From Vibrio inusitatus (GTDB taxonomy: Bacteria; Pseudomonadota; Gammaproteobacteria; Enterobacterales; Vibrionaceae): 64,000 bases of DNA. Position 1 is the first letter of the stretch. Each line of letters opens with the position of its first letter. Made by a program: the position numbers and the translations under genes. The DNA lies in assembly GCA_024346935.1 (NCBI GenBank), contig AP024878.1:1550001-1614000 (forward strand). The letters run 5' to 3'. Positions 35,004 to 44,916 of this stretch are shown here, in pieces. Under the pieces are notes generated by a model. It did not search any database. It worked only from the letters and a program-made list of their open reading frames with translations, and had not been told where the DNA came from.

Positions 35004-35034
35004 AAGCTCCTTACTTCGGAAAGGGGCTTTTTTT
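35004..35034 (+). terminator. intrinsic terminator after the antiporter gene
   Basis: AAGCTCCTT / AAGGGGCTT stem with an 8-nt loop, followed by seven T. Confidence 0.8.
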
Positions 35035-35048
35035 ACTTTAAAGGGGCA

Positions 35049-35081
35049 CAAAAAAGCCGCCTTAAATAGGCGGCTAAAAAA
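35049..35081 (-). terminator. terminator of the 48-aa gene
   Basis: AGCCGCC / GGCGGCT stem with a 7-nt loop; the minus strand has a T-run after the stem. It lies 11 bp past the stop at 35092. Confidence 0.85.
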
Positions 35082-35091
35082 CTTAAAATAC

Positions 35092-35238
35092 CTACACTGG
35101 AGGTGTTCCTTGCTTGAATTCTTTCATTATTTGCTCGCGAAACTCGGGTGTGTCGTCGTATCCGTGCACCTTAGTTCCGTGCTCAACCACCGCTAGCAGT
35201 AATTCCTCTTTGGTGTCAGCTGCTAAAGCTACAGACAT
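35092..35238 (-). CDS. small hypothetical protein (48 aa)
   Basis: A short open frame starting MSVALAADTKEELLLAVVEH and ending in KQGTPPV. A good Shine-Dalgarno (GGAG, 8 nt before the ATG), an own terminator right after the stop, and a balanced amphipathic sequence make it a believable gene. It is mainly helical, with no signal or membrane segment. I recognise no family. It converges on the gadB-antiporter unit. Confidence 0.65.
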   Translation of the reverse strand: MSVALAADTKEELLLAVVEHGTKVHGYDDTPEFREQIMKEFKQGTPPV

Positions 35239-35453
35239 TTTATTTCTCCAGGGTAATCTCGACAATCGATGTAGTATCTAGACATAATCAAGTCCTAGGT
35301 CGAAGAGATTTATACAACAAGGCAAGGTACCCAATTCTATCTTGCACTTCTTAAATCATAGGCATACTTAAATACGAGGCCTATTGAGAAATCCTTTCTT
35401 AACCTTTACTTTGTTCCTAACAAACGTATTTTTGTTTATATAATTATAGTCCA

Positions 35454-36404
35454 TTAAAAGTCTTCATCGTCCCAAAAAACAAATGGGGGAGAAGATCGCC
35501 TATCCACTTCAAAATGAAAAATATCAGGTCTATGATAATGCCCGGAAACATCTAGGGTTTTCCGTGACTTAGCTGAATCTTCGGTCTCAATGTCGGCGTA
35601 CAGTACCCCCTGCTCTTCATGTAAAGGGCCCGCTAATATGCCGCCAAATGGTTTCACCACAACCGCATCGCCAGGGTTAATCCATTCCTCTTTACTAAAT
35701 AGAGCCTCACCATTGGGGAAACTCTCTGGTATGTCTTTGCCATGAAGCGCTGTCGCTGTTGATAATACCCAGCAACCGCCTTCACGTGCTATGTGGTTCA
35801 TTGATGCTAGCCACGTGTCACCACTATCCCATGTAGGAGCGATATAAATATCAATATTTTGTGCATACAATGCATATCGCGCCATTGGCATATAGTTCTC
35901 CCAACATATGAGAGCGCCTACCCTGCCTACAGCGGTATCGACGACCCGTAACCCTGACGCATCTCCCATTCCCCAAATCATTCTCTCGGGATTAGTTGGC
36001 ATCAGTTTTCGGTGTCTGTTGACTATCGTTCCGTCCGCATCAATTACAGCAACTGAATTATATAAACTGCTCCCACTGTATATAGAATCAAGCTCTGTAA
36101 ATCCAATCACAATAACCATGTTATGTGTTGCTGCAGCGCCACAAATCTTATCTAATCCTCCATTGTGCAAATCAACTGCGTTTTGGCGCAACTTACTATG
36201 AATCTCATTTCCGATCGCCATATCTCCTCCTGGTTTCAGCCTCCATACCCATGTCGGATAACCAGGTAAAAAGGTTTCAGGAAAGACCAGCAGTTGAGTT
36301 CCCTGCTTCGCCGCCTCTTCGATGATATCTAAAGCCACTTCAATACTCGGTTCTAACTCTAATAGAACTGGTGGCTTCTGTGATATTGCTATTTTGACTT
36401 TCAT
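35454..36404 (-). CDS. nitrilase (carbon-nitrogen hydrolase)
   Basis: A 316-aa branch 1 nitrilase that hydrolyses organic nitriles to acids and ammonia. The catalytic triad is visible: Glu43 (FPETFLPGYP), Lys133 (HRKLMPTNPER) and Cys167 (ALICWENYMP). The CWENYMP form is typical of true nitrilases rather than amidases. The ATG at 36404 is chosen because it starts the conserved first strand (KVKIAISQKPP) and has AGGTG upstream; the frame extends 44 codons further without family character. It is a single gene; the substrate is unknown. The C-terminal tail is rich in aromatic and acidic residues. Confidence 0.9.
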   Translation of the reverse strand: MKVKIAISQKPPVLLELEPSIEVALDIIEEAAKQGTQLLVFPETFLPGYPTWVWRLKPGGDMAIGNEIHSKLRQNAVDLHNGGLDKICGAAATHNMVIVIGFTELDSIYSGSSLYNSVAVIDADGTIVNRHRKLMPTNPERMIWGMGDASGLRVVDTAVGRVGALICWENYMPMARYALYAQNIDIYIAPTWDSGDTWLASMNHIAREGGCWVLSTATALHGKDIPESFPNGEALFSKEEWINPGDAVVVKPFGGILAGPLHEEQGVLYADIETEDSAKSRKTLDVSGHYHRPDIFHFEVDRRSSPPFVFWDDEDF

Positions 36405-36556
36405 ACTCTGCACCTGCTTTGTATAAGCCCACTCTAAGGATAGCTTAAAGCTCAAAAGCAGATTTGCAGAAAAGCCAAGAGTCCCTAGCCTACCCACTTC
36501 ACCAGAAGATACTAAAGCATTAATGCATGAGGCCAAGATTCTCTAAACCAAAAAAA

Positions 36557-36587
36557 AGCCCCAGCAGTTGTTGAACTGCTAGGGCTT
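36557..36587 (-). terminator. intrinsic terminator of fabV
   Basis: AAGCCCTAGCAGTT / AACTGCTGGGGCTT stem on the minus strand (one mismatch) with a long T-run after it. Confidence 0.85.
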
Positions 36588-36612
36588 AACAAAAATGATT
36601 GATACGAGTTAA

Positions 36613-37815
36613 TTAGATATCAATAACGTCAAAGTCGACAAGCGTATCAACGTCGGCTTCATAATCAACGCCTTCAACACCGAAACCAAATAAGCTTAAG
36701 AACTCGTCTTTATACTCTTGGTAATCCGTTAACTCTCTGATGTTTTCAGAGGTGATTTGAGGCCATAGATCACGACAATGTTGCTGGATGTCGTCACGAA
36801 GTTCCCAATCATCTAGACGTAGACGATTGCTTTCGTCTACTTCTGCTGCGGTACCATCTGCTTTGTATAAACGTTGGCTAAACATGCGATAGATCTGCTG
36901 CATACAACCTTCGTGTACACCTTCTTCTCGCATCTTCTTAAATACCATTGCAATGTACAGTGGCATTACCGGAATGGCAGAACTCGCTTGAGTCACAACA
37001 GACTTAAGTACTGCAACATTAGCGGTGCCGCCCGTTGCCGATAGTTTTTCATTCAATGCTGTTGAAGCGCGGTCTAGATCCATCTTAGCGCGGCCTAGAG
37101 CACCATCCCAATAAATTGGCCAAGTCAATTCAGTACCGATATAGCTGTAAGCCACAGTCTTACAACCGTCAGCTAATACGCCAGCGTCAGAAAGAGAATT
37201 GATCCACAATTCCCAGTCTTCACCACCCATTACAGTAACGGTATCGGCGATCTCTTCTTCAGTCGCAGGCTCGATGCTTGCTTCGATAATTTGATCTTTA
37301 TTAGTGTCTACAGCAGTAGAGGTGTAAGTTTCACCAATTGGCTTAAGAGATGAACGAATCAGCTCGCCAGTTTCTGGCAACTTACGCACTGGAGAAGCCA
37401 GTGAGTACACCACCATATCGATCTGACCTAAATCTTCCTTGATAAGCTCGATGGTTTTTTGTTTTGCTTCGTTTGAGAACGCATCACCATTCAAGCTTTT
37501 TGCGTACAAGCCTTCTTCATGAGCTAGCTTGTCGAACGCAGCTGCGTTGTAAAACCCTGCAGTGCCTGGTTTCTTTTCTGTTGCCGGTTTCTCGAAGAAT
37601 ACACCGATAGTCGCAGCATTACCGCCGAAAGCCGCGGCGATACGAGAAGATAGACCATAGCCACTTGACGAACCTACGACTAGAACACGTTTAGGTGCGT
37701 TCGCAATTGGTCCTTGCGCTTTAGTGTAAGCGATTTGTTGTTTTACATTAGCTTCACAGCCCACTGGGTGTGTTGTGGTACAAATAAATCCACGAATTCG
37801 AGGTTTTATAATCAT
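36613..37815 (-). CDS. fabV: enoyl-[ACP] reductase FabV
   Basis: A 400-aa FabV, the large short-chain-dehydrogenase-type enoyl-ACP reductase first found in V. cholerae, which performs the last step of fatty-acid elongation with NADH and is insensitive to triclosan. The start [20 protein letters not shown], the cofactor motif [18 protein letters not shown], and the catalytic Tyr-x8-Lys region ([17 protein letters not shown]) are all present. The ATG at 37815 has AAGGAAG upstream; a GTG two codons earlier is less likely. It is monocistronic with a terminator. Confidence 0.95.
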   Translation of the reverse strand: MIIKPRIRGFICTTTHPVGCEANVKQQIAYTKAQGPIANAPKRVLVVGSSSGYGLSSRIAAAFGGNAATIGVFFEKPATEKKPGTAGFYNAAAFDKLAHEEGLYAKSLNGDAFSNEAKQKTIELIKEDLGQIDMVVYSLASPVRKLPETGELIRSSLKPIGETYTSTAVDTNKDQIIEASIEPATEEEIADTVTVMGGEDWELWINSLSDAGVLADGCKTVAYSYIGTELTWPIYWDGALGRAKMDLDRASTALNEKLSATGGTANVAVLKSVVTQASSAIPVMPLYIAMVFKKMREEGVHEGCMQQIYRMFSQRLYKADGTAAEVDESNRLRLDDWELRDDIQQHCRDLWPQITSENIRELTDYQEYKDEFLSLFGFGVEGVDYEADVDTLVDFDVIDI

Positions 37816-38086
37816 ATTCACTTCCTTAAATAAACTTGCGTAGCATAAAAGGTTCTCTACAAAATCTCACCCTATTTATAGAAGATCTGCCGTTAATCGC
37901 CAGTGGTTGGAGCACTTATAAGCGAACTAGACACATCTGAGATCTAAGTTCTCACATTAAAATCAACGTGTTGTATGAATTATTGACCAATATCATGCAA
38001 GGCTCGGTAATGTTTTCTAAACTAGAGACATCAATCATTTAGTTTTGAATTTTCATAGACTTATCAAAACTGTGGAGGAAAACACC

Positions 38087-38599
38087 ATGCACACTACATT
38101 TATAGTGAATTTTATCGGCACTGCATCGCCATCGACAATCAAGCGTCTCTCCGCAATCACTCATGAGAACGGCGGAAAGTGGCTGATCAGTAAGGTAAAC
38201 TTTATTGATCACCAAGTAGCAGGCGTGATCAAAGTGGATCTGCCTGAAGACAATCAAGACGTTGTCAAAAACGCTTTCAAAAATACCGAAGCGCTCGTTT
38301 GCCAATTTACTGATGCCGATGCCTCACTACATGACAAAGAAGAAATCTTTAGCCTCAGAGTCGATTCCAATGATCGAGCCGGTATCGTCAATGAAATTAC
38401 TCAAGTATTAGATGGGCAAGGTATCAGCATTCTAGATATGGACTGTCATCGAGTATTCTTAGCCGGTGGTGGTGGTGTGAGTTCAAGTCTGTTTACAGCA
38501 GAGCTTGCTCTTAAACTTCCAGCTGAGCTTGCCGTTGAAGATGTCACACGAGAGCTAGAATCGCTGAGTGAAGATACTCGAGTAGTCGTCGAAGCTTGA
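38087..38599 (+). CDS. GcvR-like ACT-domain protein
   Basis: A 170-aa protein with two ACT domains (about 3-80 and 88-165), like GcvR, the accessory repressor of the glycine cleavage system, and related ACT regulators. The second domain begins FSLRVDSNDRAGIVNEITQV, a typical ACT start with a ligand-binding loop. The ATG at 38087 follows a strong GGAGGAA site; the longer frame is ignored. A terminator follows directly. It may bind an amino acid and modulate a transcription factor (inference). Which regulator it partners is not seen here. Confidence 0.75.
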   Translation: MHTTFIVNFIGTASPSTIKRLSAITHENGGKWLISKVNFIDHQVAGVIKVDLPEDNQDVVKNAFKNTEALVCQFTDADASLHDKEEIFSLRVDSNDRAGIVNEITQVLDGQGISILDMDCHRVFLAGGGGVSSSLFTAELALKLPAELAVEDVTRELESLSEDTRVVVEA

Positions 38600-38636
38600 A
38601 CAGCAACGCTTAGTTAAAGCCTATTACTCACTAAAG

Positions 38637-38659
38637 CTCGCCCTACTCGGCGAGTTTTT
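38637..38659 (+). terminator. intrinsic terminator
   Basis: CTCGCC / GGCGAG stem with a 6-nt loop and five T. Confidence 0.8.
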
Positions 38660-38986
38660 CATTTTGCTATAAAAATCATTAATACCCGTCTGATTTTCTT
38701 TATGACCAACTCTAAGAAGCTAGTGCTATAACGACTCTTTAGCTCTAAATTTTCGTCGTCAAAATTACACACTGCCCCCATCCACTGTGTTCGATTCCAG
38801 CCTAGCCAATGGGCCTCAATCGCTAATACTGTATTACCCTCGGTTACTAATCAACCAACTACGCATCAGCTTAAAATGAATAATGATGACAAAAAATAAA
38901 ATTGGGTATTAACGCCTTATAGCTTTCAGAATATCCACGATTTATTGGCTATAAAGGGGCCTCTAATCATTCTAAAGGTCATTACC
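38660..38986. other. intergenic region without a gene
   Basis: Nothing recognisable apart from the presumed promoter of the small membrane protein at 38987. Confidence 0.5.
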
Positions 38987-39163
38987 ATGCCTGAAACTAC
39001 CCACAAACGTTATCGACCTCTTTTGTTTCTTACTTTAATTGTTTTACTGATAGTTCTTACCCTTAAATTGGCGCAGTTAAGACAAGAGCGAGTCCCACTA
39101 ATTGAAGAGGCGGATGTTGGCACTCATGAGGTCGGTGCGTTGTTTGAAATTCAAACAGGATAG
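38987..39163 (+). CDS. small single-span membrane protein
   Basis: A 58-aa protein with one strongly hydrophobic helix (PLLFLTLIVLLIVLTLKLA, residues about 10-28), flanked by basic residues (KRYR and RQER), and an acidic C-terminal tail. The ATG at 38987 has AAAGGT upstream; the frame extension to 38945 is not needed. No family is recognised. It precedes the amidohydrolase gene by 190 bp. Confidence 0.5.
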   Translation: MPETTHKRYRPLLFLTLIVLLIVLTLKLAQLRQERVPLIEEADVGTHEVGALFEIQTG

Positions 39164-39353
39164 AAAAAGCATAAGCCAATGATATTTAAAGAATATATCA
39201 TCATAAATTATATTGATTTAGATTTTCTTACCTCAACTATTTTTCAATATATTTAACTACTTTTTGTGGTTAGCGCTTAAAGAACAATTTCGGCACATTA
39301 AAGAGATTAGGCAAACCTAATTTCATCCCCTACTAATTTGTGGAGTAAAAATA

Positions 39354-41084
39354 ATGAACAATAACACTCTTAAACCTGGTCTCGATTACAGTGAAGAAAC
39401 CGTTCTTTACACGGGCAATTTTATTACCGTTAATGAAGTGCAACCTCACGGTAACGCCGTTGTGGTAGCTAATGGCAAAATTCAGTTTGTCGGTACTAAA
39501 GACCAAGCGGAAACTTACTTAAACAATGAAAACGTAGAATATCGCTTAGACTCTCAGTTTTCAGACAAAACTATTGTCCCTGGGTTTATCGAAGCTCACA
39601 TGCATGCATTGACTGCAGCACTTTTTACAGCACGTTTGGGTTATGCAGGTCAAATCGAGCGTAAAGCTGAAGGTGGTCGTACACTAGCAGCAAGCGTGAC
39701 TAAAGAAGAGCTTATCGCCACGGTTTCACGTTATGTTGAGGAGCACAATTTAGCCGGTAAAAAAGGAGAATGGTTAAATTTATGGGGTCTTGATCCTCTC
39801 CTACTCAAAGGTGACATTACAGTAGATCGTGATTTCCTAGATAATATCTGTGCAGATAGCCCAATTTTCTTCATGCACACTTCATGTCATGTTGCAGCAT
39901 TTAACTCACTCGCTATTGAGAAAACTGGCTTTAGTCTTGACGATAATCCAGCATTTGTATTTCGCAAAAACGATCGCTTAACAGGTGAAGTAGCTGAGCT
40001 TCCAGATATGATGCGTGCTGTTCAAGTAGGAGCATTTGATTTGGGCACACCACAAGATGCTATCGCCGCAATGATCGCATATTCTGACATTACCACTCGC
40101 TTAGGCGTAACAACTGTTTCTGATTGTGGCATGGGCATTCCAGCAAATCCATTTGCATTGTTTCAAGCATTATCTACGATGCCTGCATTCAAAGCTCGCA
40201 TGGCCGCTTTTCCATTAGTACCTAAGTTTAACGAAGAAGAATTAGCGCAATTCAAAGCGCAAAGCAATGACCGTTTATTTGCAACTAAAGTAAAGCATAT
40301 TGCTACCGACGGCTCTATTCAGGGATTTACCGCGGTTCTTAAAAAAGGCGAGAAATACTACAACGGTCGTGAAAGTGGTCACTTCCAGTACTGCATGGAT
40401 ACTATGTACGAAAGCGTACTAGCTTCCCACAAACTCGGTTATAGCATCTCTTTCCACTGTAACGGAGAAGGATGTACTGATGCTCTACTGGATATCATTG
40501 AACGTTTGCAAAACGAATGTCCTCAGCCAAATGTACGCCACTGTTTAGAACATAATCAAATGGTTACTCCTGAGCAGATGGACCGAATGAAAACCTTAGG
40601 TGTGATTCACAACCTATTTGCTACCCATATCCCTGTTTGGGGTGATGTACACGCTACACAGACTGTAGGTCCTGTCCGTGTCAATACGTTAAATCCATTC
40701 CAGACTTCGATTCAAAAAGGGATTCCGTTTTCGCTTCATAGTGATGATCAGGTAACACAAGTCGATCCACTGTTCATGATGTGGGGTGCAATGAATCGTC
40801 AATGTATATTCTCAGGAAAAGTATACGGAGAAGAAGAATGCCTGACTGCTGAACAAGCCCTACACGCTGTCACCTTAGGTGCCGCGTATTTAATGGAACA
40901 AGAGCACATGATCGGCTCTATTGAAGTAGGTAAGTTAGCAGACATGGCCATTCTCGACAAAAACCCACTTGAAGTGATGAAGCAAGACGTAAAAGAAATC
41001 AAAGTTCATGCCACAATGTTAGGTGGTGATGTTTCCGTACATACAACACAAATAACGGATAAAGCTGAACCTGCGTTCGCTTAA
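39354..41084 (+). CDS. YtcJ-like metal-dependent amidohydrolase
   Basis: A 576-aa amidohydrolase-superfamily enzyme of the YtcJ/AepA type. The metal-binding EAHMHA motif follows the TIVPGFI strand (about residue 80). There is a small beta domain at the start (VLYTGNFITVNEVQPHGNAV), a TIM-barrel with HCNGEGC and HCLEHNQMV histidines, HSDD near residue 465 as the catalytic Asp region, and the closing IGSIEVGKLADMAILDKNPL segment. The substrate is unknown. It has a GTGGAG ribosome site. A hairpin with a T-run follows, but the next gene starts just behind it, so some read-through is likely. Confidence 0.85.
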   Translation: MNNNTLKPGLDYSEETVLYTGNFITVNEVQPHGNAVVVANGKIQFVGTKDQAETYLNNENVEYRLDSQFSDKTIVPGFIEAHMHALTAALFTARLGYAGQIERKAEGGRTLAASVTKEELIATVSRYVEEHNLAGKKGEWLNLWGLDPLLLKGDITVDRDFLDNICADSPIFFMHTSCHVAAFNSLAIEKTGFSLDDNPAFVFRKNDRLTGEVAELPDMMRAVQVGAFDLGTPQDAIAAMIAYSDITTRLGVTTVSDCGMGIPANPFALFQALSTMPAFKARMAAFPLVPKFNEEELAQFKAQSNDRLFATKVKHIATDGSIQGFTAVLKKGEKYYNGRESGHFQYCMDTMYESVLASHKLGYSISFHCNGEGCTDALLDIIERLQNECPQPNVRHCLEHNQMVTPEQMDRMKTLGVIHNLFATHIPVWGDVHATQTVGPVRVNTLNPFQTSIQKGIPFSLHSDDQVTQVDPLFMMWGAMNRQCIFSGKVYGEEECLTAEQALHAVTLGAAYLMEQEHMIGSIEVGKLADMAILDKNPLEVMKQDVKEIKVHATMLGGDVSVHTTQITDKAEPAFA

Positions 41085-41097
41085 TCAATTGCAATTT

Positions 41098-41133
41098 AAG
41101 CCCTCTAAAGAGCAAATCTTTAGAGGGCTTTTT
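41098..41133 (+). terminator. terminator between amidohydrolase and membrane-protein genes
   Basis: 14-bp stem AAGCCCTCTAAAGA / TCTTTAGAGGGCTT with a short loop and T-run. Confidence 0.85.
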
Positions 41134-41145
41134 ACAAGGATTAAA

Positions 41146-41562
41146 ATGAAGATAATCAAAGAAATCACGATCTGTAGCGTGATAGGCACTATAGCCATGC
41201 TTATGTATGGACAATTTTGGAATTGGGTGGTCGTTGAAGGGTTATTGCTTGCTCTTGGAGCCGCTGTAATTATGGCATTCGTTCTCAAGACTTCTGTTTG
41301 GTTTGAGAGTTTCGCCGCCAATTTATGCCTTCGCCAACCAAGATTACCGAAAATTAAACGCTTTTTTGCGTCTTGGTTTATATTAATCGGTTCCAAAGTT
41401 GTCGCAATGGGGGCAATCCTTTTCTTGTTCGGAGAACGCGTACAATTTGATGGTCCATTTGGTGGTGTAGTTGCATTCTATATCACGATTGTTTCTATTG
41501 TTGTATTTGAGTCATTGCTGTTTAAAAAGCGTAATAAACCGTTGCCTTCAATCACAAACTAA
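41146..41562 (+). CDS. four-helix membrane protein of unknown function
   Basis: A 138-aa inner-membrane protein with about four hydrophobic helices (residues about 8-25, 30-48, 78-96 and 105-125) and short basic loops (LCLRQPRLPKIKRFF, KKRNKP). The ATG at 41146 has AAGGA 6 nt upstream. No family is recognised. It starts 13 bp behind the terminator of the amidohydrolase gene, so it may be expressed by read-through or from its own promoter. A strong terminator follows. Confidence 0.65.
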   Translation: MKIIKEITICSVIGTIAMLMYGQFWNWVVVEGLLLALGAAVIMAFVLKTSVWFESFAANLCLRQPRLPKIKRFFASWFILIGSKVVAMGAILFLFGERVQFDGPFGGVVAFYITIVSIVVFESLLFKKRNKPLPSITN

Positions 41563-41569
41563 TCTTTAA

Positions 41570-41602
41570 AGGCCTAAATCTTGAGTGATTTAGGCCTTTT
41601 TT
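41570..41602. terminator. bidirectional terminator
   Basis: AGGCCTAAATC / GATTTAGGCCT stem with a 6-nt loop and six T, between convergent genes. Confidence 0.9.
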
Positions 41603-41604
41603 CG

Positions 41605-43218
41605 TCATCTAGGGATGATGTTTCGAACCTCAATAGATTCACGACCAAGCCGACGACTCAGTTCAAAGCCAACAAGCCCAATGAATAATAATAGATACAT
41701 TACACCGTTGAATCCCTTCTCTCTGGCGCTAGATTTCACCACTTTCAATTGATTGGATTCACCTTCAGATAAAGAAAAATGCTGTGAAATAGCGTCTACT
41801 TGCTGATTAGAAAGATAAGGAATAGTCGCAGTTTGCTCAATTTGCAATTCAGTCGCCATATTGCTCGGTAAGGTACGACGTACCTCCATTTCCATTAAAT
41901 GTTGGTTGATGCCACCAAACAGGGTTAAACCCAACACCATACCGACATTTCTCAATGTAGCTTGTAGTCCTCCAGACTGTTCTGCTTCTCGCTCACCAAG
42001 TGCACCAGTAATTATCACCGGGCATTGTGACGCCAACATTCCCATTGCAGAACCCAGCAACACCATTCCTATATAAAACAGGTAACCAATTTGTCTAGAA
42101 TCACTTGCCATCAAAAGTAAGCTCGCTGACAAAGAAATGACGATAAAGGCAAGCTGGCAAATTTGTGGTGGTAACAAGGATTTAAATAATAGAGGCGTCA
42201 ATATTGATAATGCGATCATAAACACTGAAAAAATGAGAATAACCATGCCAGAGTGTGCACCCGATAAGGAGAGCGCTACTTGTAGATACGTCACGATGAC
42301 GAAACTACTTCCCCCTAAAGCCAGATACATCAGCGCAAGGATCATAAACCCATGGCGGCAGGATTTATTATTAAACCAGTTGATAGGTAGAATCGAGCGT
42401 CCATTTACTTTTTCAAAATGGCGTTGCTGATAAATGAATAACGCCAACAAACACGCACCTAAGGCAGTGCATAACAACGCTGGACTAAGAGGTAAAACAA
42501 ACTGGAACCAAGGTAGGTAATCATAGTTATCATGAGCGAGTAAAACGCCCCATGTTGGCATTTTCAGTATACCAACAAACAATAAAACGATGCTTATTGC
42601 TACAAGCATTGAACCTAAATAATCGAATCTAACATCAACTTGTGTATCAAGAGGTTTGACTTGAAACAGAGCTCCCAAAAGCGTGACGCCGTAACACAAT
42701 GCAATAATAACAAAGGGCCATTGCCAGGCAACATTATCGTACAACCAGCCACTTAACAAGGGCATGATAGCGGCTGCTAATCCTGTAGATGCCGCAATTA
42801 AACCAAAGCCGATCGCCCTGCTCTTTCCTTGACAATGTGCAACAACAAGCGCCAAAACAGAAGGCAATATAAGAGCGGAAGCCAAGCCTGTAAGTGGTCT
42901 GATAAATAATGTGATTGTGTTGATTGAATCGAACAGTAAGAAAGCAAAGGTTGAAATAAAGCCTAACGCTGAGCCTGTAATTAAGAGTTTTCTCCACCCC
43001 AATTTCAGCCCGAGCATACTGGCTGATAACATGAGAGCAGCTCCAACTAGAGGCTGAACACTACCCAATACTTGAATAGATGCCACATCGGTTTGCAGCA
43101 CATCGACCAGAATTGAGGTAGAAATAGAAAGATTAGCAATATCTGCCGATAGGGTAAATTGCGCGATGCAAAGAACGTATAACACTAATCCCTGTTTTTG
43201 ATTGAAAGCTTTTATCAT
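41605..43218 (-). CDS. 14-TM MFS exporter (DHA2-like), paralogue 1
   Basis: A 537-aa major-facilitator transporter with about fourteen helices, of the DHA2/QacA-like drug:proton antiporter type. Motif A is degenerate (SMLGLKLGWRKLLITGS), and the motif C region is SALILPSVLALVVAHCQGKSRAIG. Between the last two helices lies a large hydrophilic extracytoplasmic loop (about 440-505), shared with the neighbour at 43294. The first helix contains an acidic Asp (FTLSADIANLSIS) where many drug pumps have DxTIVNVAL. The substrate is unknown. It lies 75 bp downstream of its paralogue, with a hairpin between. Confidence 0.82.
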   Translation of the reverse strand: MIKAFNQKQGLVLYVLCIAQFTLSADIANLSISTSILVDVLQTDVASIQVLGSVQPLVGAALMLSASMLGLKLGWRKLLITGSALGFISTFAFLLFDSINTITLFIRPLTGLASALILPSVLALVVAHCQGKSRAIGFGLIAASTGLAAAIMPLLSGWLYDNVAWQWPFVIIALCYGVTLLGALFQVKPLDTQVDVRFDYLGSMLVAISIVLLFVGILKMPTWGVLLAHDNYDYLPWFQFVLPLSPALLCTALGACLLALFIYQQRHFEKVNGRSILPINWFNNKSCRHGFMILALMYLALGGSSFVIVTYLQVALSLSGAHSGMVILIFSVFMIALSILTPLLFKSLLPPQICQLAFIVISLSASLLLMASDSRQIGYLFYIGMVLLGSAMGMLASQCPVIITGALGEREAEQSGGLQATLRNVGMVLGLTLFGGINQHLMEMEVRRTLPSNMATELQIEQTATIPYLSNQQVDAISQHFSLSEGESNQLKVVKSSAREKGFNGVMYLLLFIGLVGFELSRRLGRESIEVRNIIPR

Positions 43219-43252
43219 CAGGGCCTCTTCTATAATTTAATAGAGTAAAAAT

Positions 43253-43281
43253 TAAAAAACCTCGGACAAGTCCGAGGCTTA
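43253..43281 (-). terminator. hairpin/terminator between the two MFS genes
   Basis: Minus strand GCCTCGGAC / GTCCGAGG stem, short loop, then a T-run. It could terminate part of the transcripts of the upstream paralogue. Confidence 0.8.
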
Positions 43282-43293
43282 ACTATAGAGAGA

Positions 43294-44916
43294 TTATTCG
43301 TTATTCATCAACGATCTTTGAGGTAACTTAGAACAAAGAGCAAGCCCCCCCATCATCAGTAAGATCAACGTCATCAATGCATATTGAACTGACTGCAAGC
43401 GAGATTCAGCCATTACTTGAATCACAATACGTTGCTCTTCTTTATCAACGATCAAATCTTCCATCAAACCCAGCGCCATATCGTTCGAAACAAACGGTAA
43501 TGAAGGTTGTTCAACGATAATTTGTTTTGTTTCAGCACTCAGTGCCTCATGCTCAGAGATGTTTGATTTAATCGCCCCTGTTAGGGAGAACAGCATCACT
43601 GAACCTAGAATAGCAACACCAAATGCTTGACCAACGTTACGAGAGGTCGCTTGGATACCGCCCGATTGTTGAGCTTCACGATCACTAAGAGCCGAAGTTA
43701 CAACGATTGACGCTTGAGAAGCCAACAGACCTGCACCGATACCAAAAATCAATAGTGAGATGTATTGCCAGAATGTAATGCCTTCCGCTGTAAAGCCAAG
43801 GAACATAAGAGCAGTACCTGCGGCAGCAACGATAAAGCCAAGTTGACATATACGCTGACACGACAAATGTGAAAGTTTAGCAGGGGCACCTAAAGAGCCA
43901 ATCATCATGCCCAATGCAAATGCACACAGAGCCATACCCGAAGCAAGTGCACTCATGCCTGCCACTAATTGCATGTAAGAAACGTTAATAAAGCCAGTTG
44001 CACCGAACAACAAGAAAATTGTTGCGCACAATACGAGGCCGACAACGACCTGAGGATTTTTCACATAAGATTGTGGAAGTAGTGGCGTACCACCATTCGC
44101 TTCAAAACGACGCTCCCAAATCATGAGTGCTTTTAGAACCGCGCCACCAAGTAATACGGTAGGAATAGCAGGAGAAAGACCAACAATTGAGAAATCCGTC
44201 AAAGGTGCTACCAAGCCCCACTCGGAGATCTTTAATAGACCTGTTACGAATAGCAGCAAACCGATACCTGCTAACGCAATACCTATTACATCCAGTTTAC
44301 CTTTAAACGGAGCAACTTCTAGCTGAGGAAGCTTCATACTACCAAACATCACTAGTAAGCAATAAACACCTAACCCCATAAAAGCGACTTTGAAGCTAGC
44401 AAAATCAAGAATGAAACCAAATAAAAGTGGCGTAATAGCACTTGCTAAGCCAACCAATGCGGCAATTGCGGAGAACGCAATCGCTTGATCTTTACCTTTA
44501 TAGATACCTGCAACATTGGCAAGTACGGCTGGAATTAACAAACAGGCACCTAAACCGGAACCAACACGAGCACCGTAGTTCAGCACCTCCATGCTAGGCG
44601 CAAATGCCGCACCAAAAGATGCTATTGCAAGCATGCCTGAGCCTATGATCATTTGTCGTTTCCAACCGATGATGAGGCCAATCAAACCACCAGCAATCAT
44701 ACCTGCACCTGCAATCAGTGGGTACATAGCATTTGCCATCTGAATTTGAGGCATAGTGGCACCGTGCAGTGCTATCAGTGCATCCGTTGAGATAGCCAAG
44801 CCCGAGTTATCAGCCATAGTTGAAAATTGAGCCGCGAGAAGAACAATAAGTGGAAACCACTTAGCGAGACCATTGTGCTCTTGTTGAATGGGTATAGAGG
44901 GTGTTGATACCGACAT
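43294..44916 (-). CDS. 14-TM MFS exporter (DHA2-like), paralogue 2
   Basis: A 540-aa major-facilitator transporter, clearly paralogous to the product of 41605: the same helix pattern, an N-terminal AQFSTMADNSGLAIS segment that parallels AQFTLSADIANLSIS, the GWKRQMIIGS motif A remnant, SDREAQQSGGIQATSRNVGQ (against GEREAEQSGGLQATLRNVGM), and a long loop before the last helix. The ATG at 44916 has AAGGTAAG upstream. It is the first gene of the exporter pair. Together with the ToxR-like regulator next door, it may form a regulated export unit (inference). Confidence 0.82.
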   Translation of the reverse strand: MSVSTPSIPIQQEHNGLAKWFPLIVLLAAQFSTMADNSGLAISTDALIALHGATMPQIQMANAMYPLIAGAGMIAGGLIGLIIGWKRQMIIGSGMLAIASFGAAFAPSMEVLNYGARVGSGLGACLLIPAVLANVAGIYKGKDQAIAFSAIAALVGLASAITPLLFGFILDFASFKVAFMGLGVYCLLVMFGSMKLPQLEVAPFKGKLDVIGIALAGIGLLLFVTGLLKISEWGLVAPLTDFSIVGLSPAIPTVLLGGAVLKALMIWERRFEANGGTPLLPQSYVKNPQVVVGLVLCATIFLLFGATGFINVSYMQLVAGMSALASGMALCAFALGMMIGSLGAPAKLSHLSCQRICQLGFIVAAAGTALMFLGFTAEGITFWQYISLLIFGIGAGLLASQASIVVTSALSDREAQQSGGIQATSRNVGQAFGVAILGSVMLFSLTGAIKSNISEHEALSAETKQIIVEQPSLPFVSNDMALGLMEDLIVDKEEQRIVIQVMAESRLQSVQYALMTLILLMMGGLALCSKLPQRSLMNNE

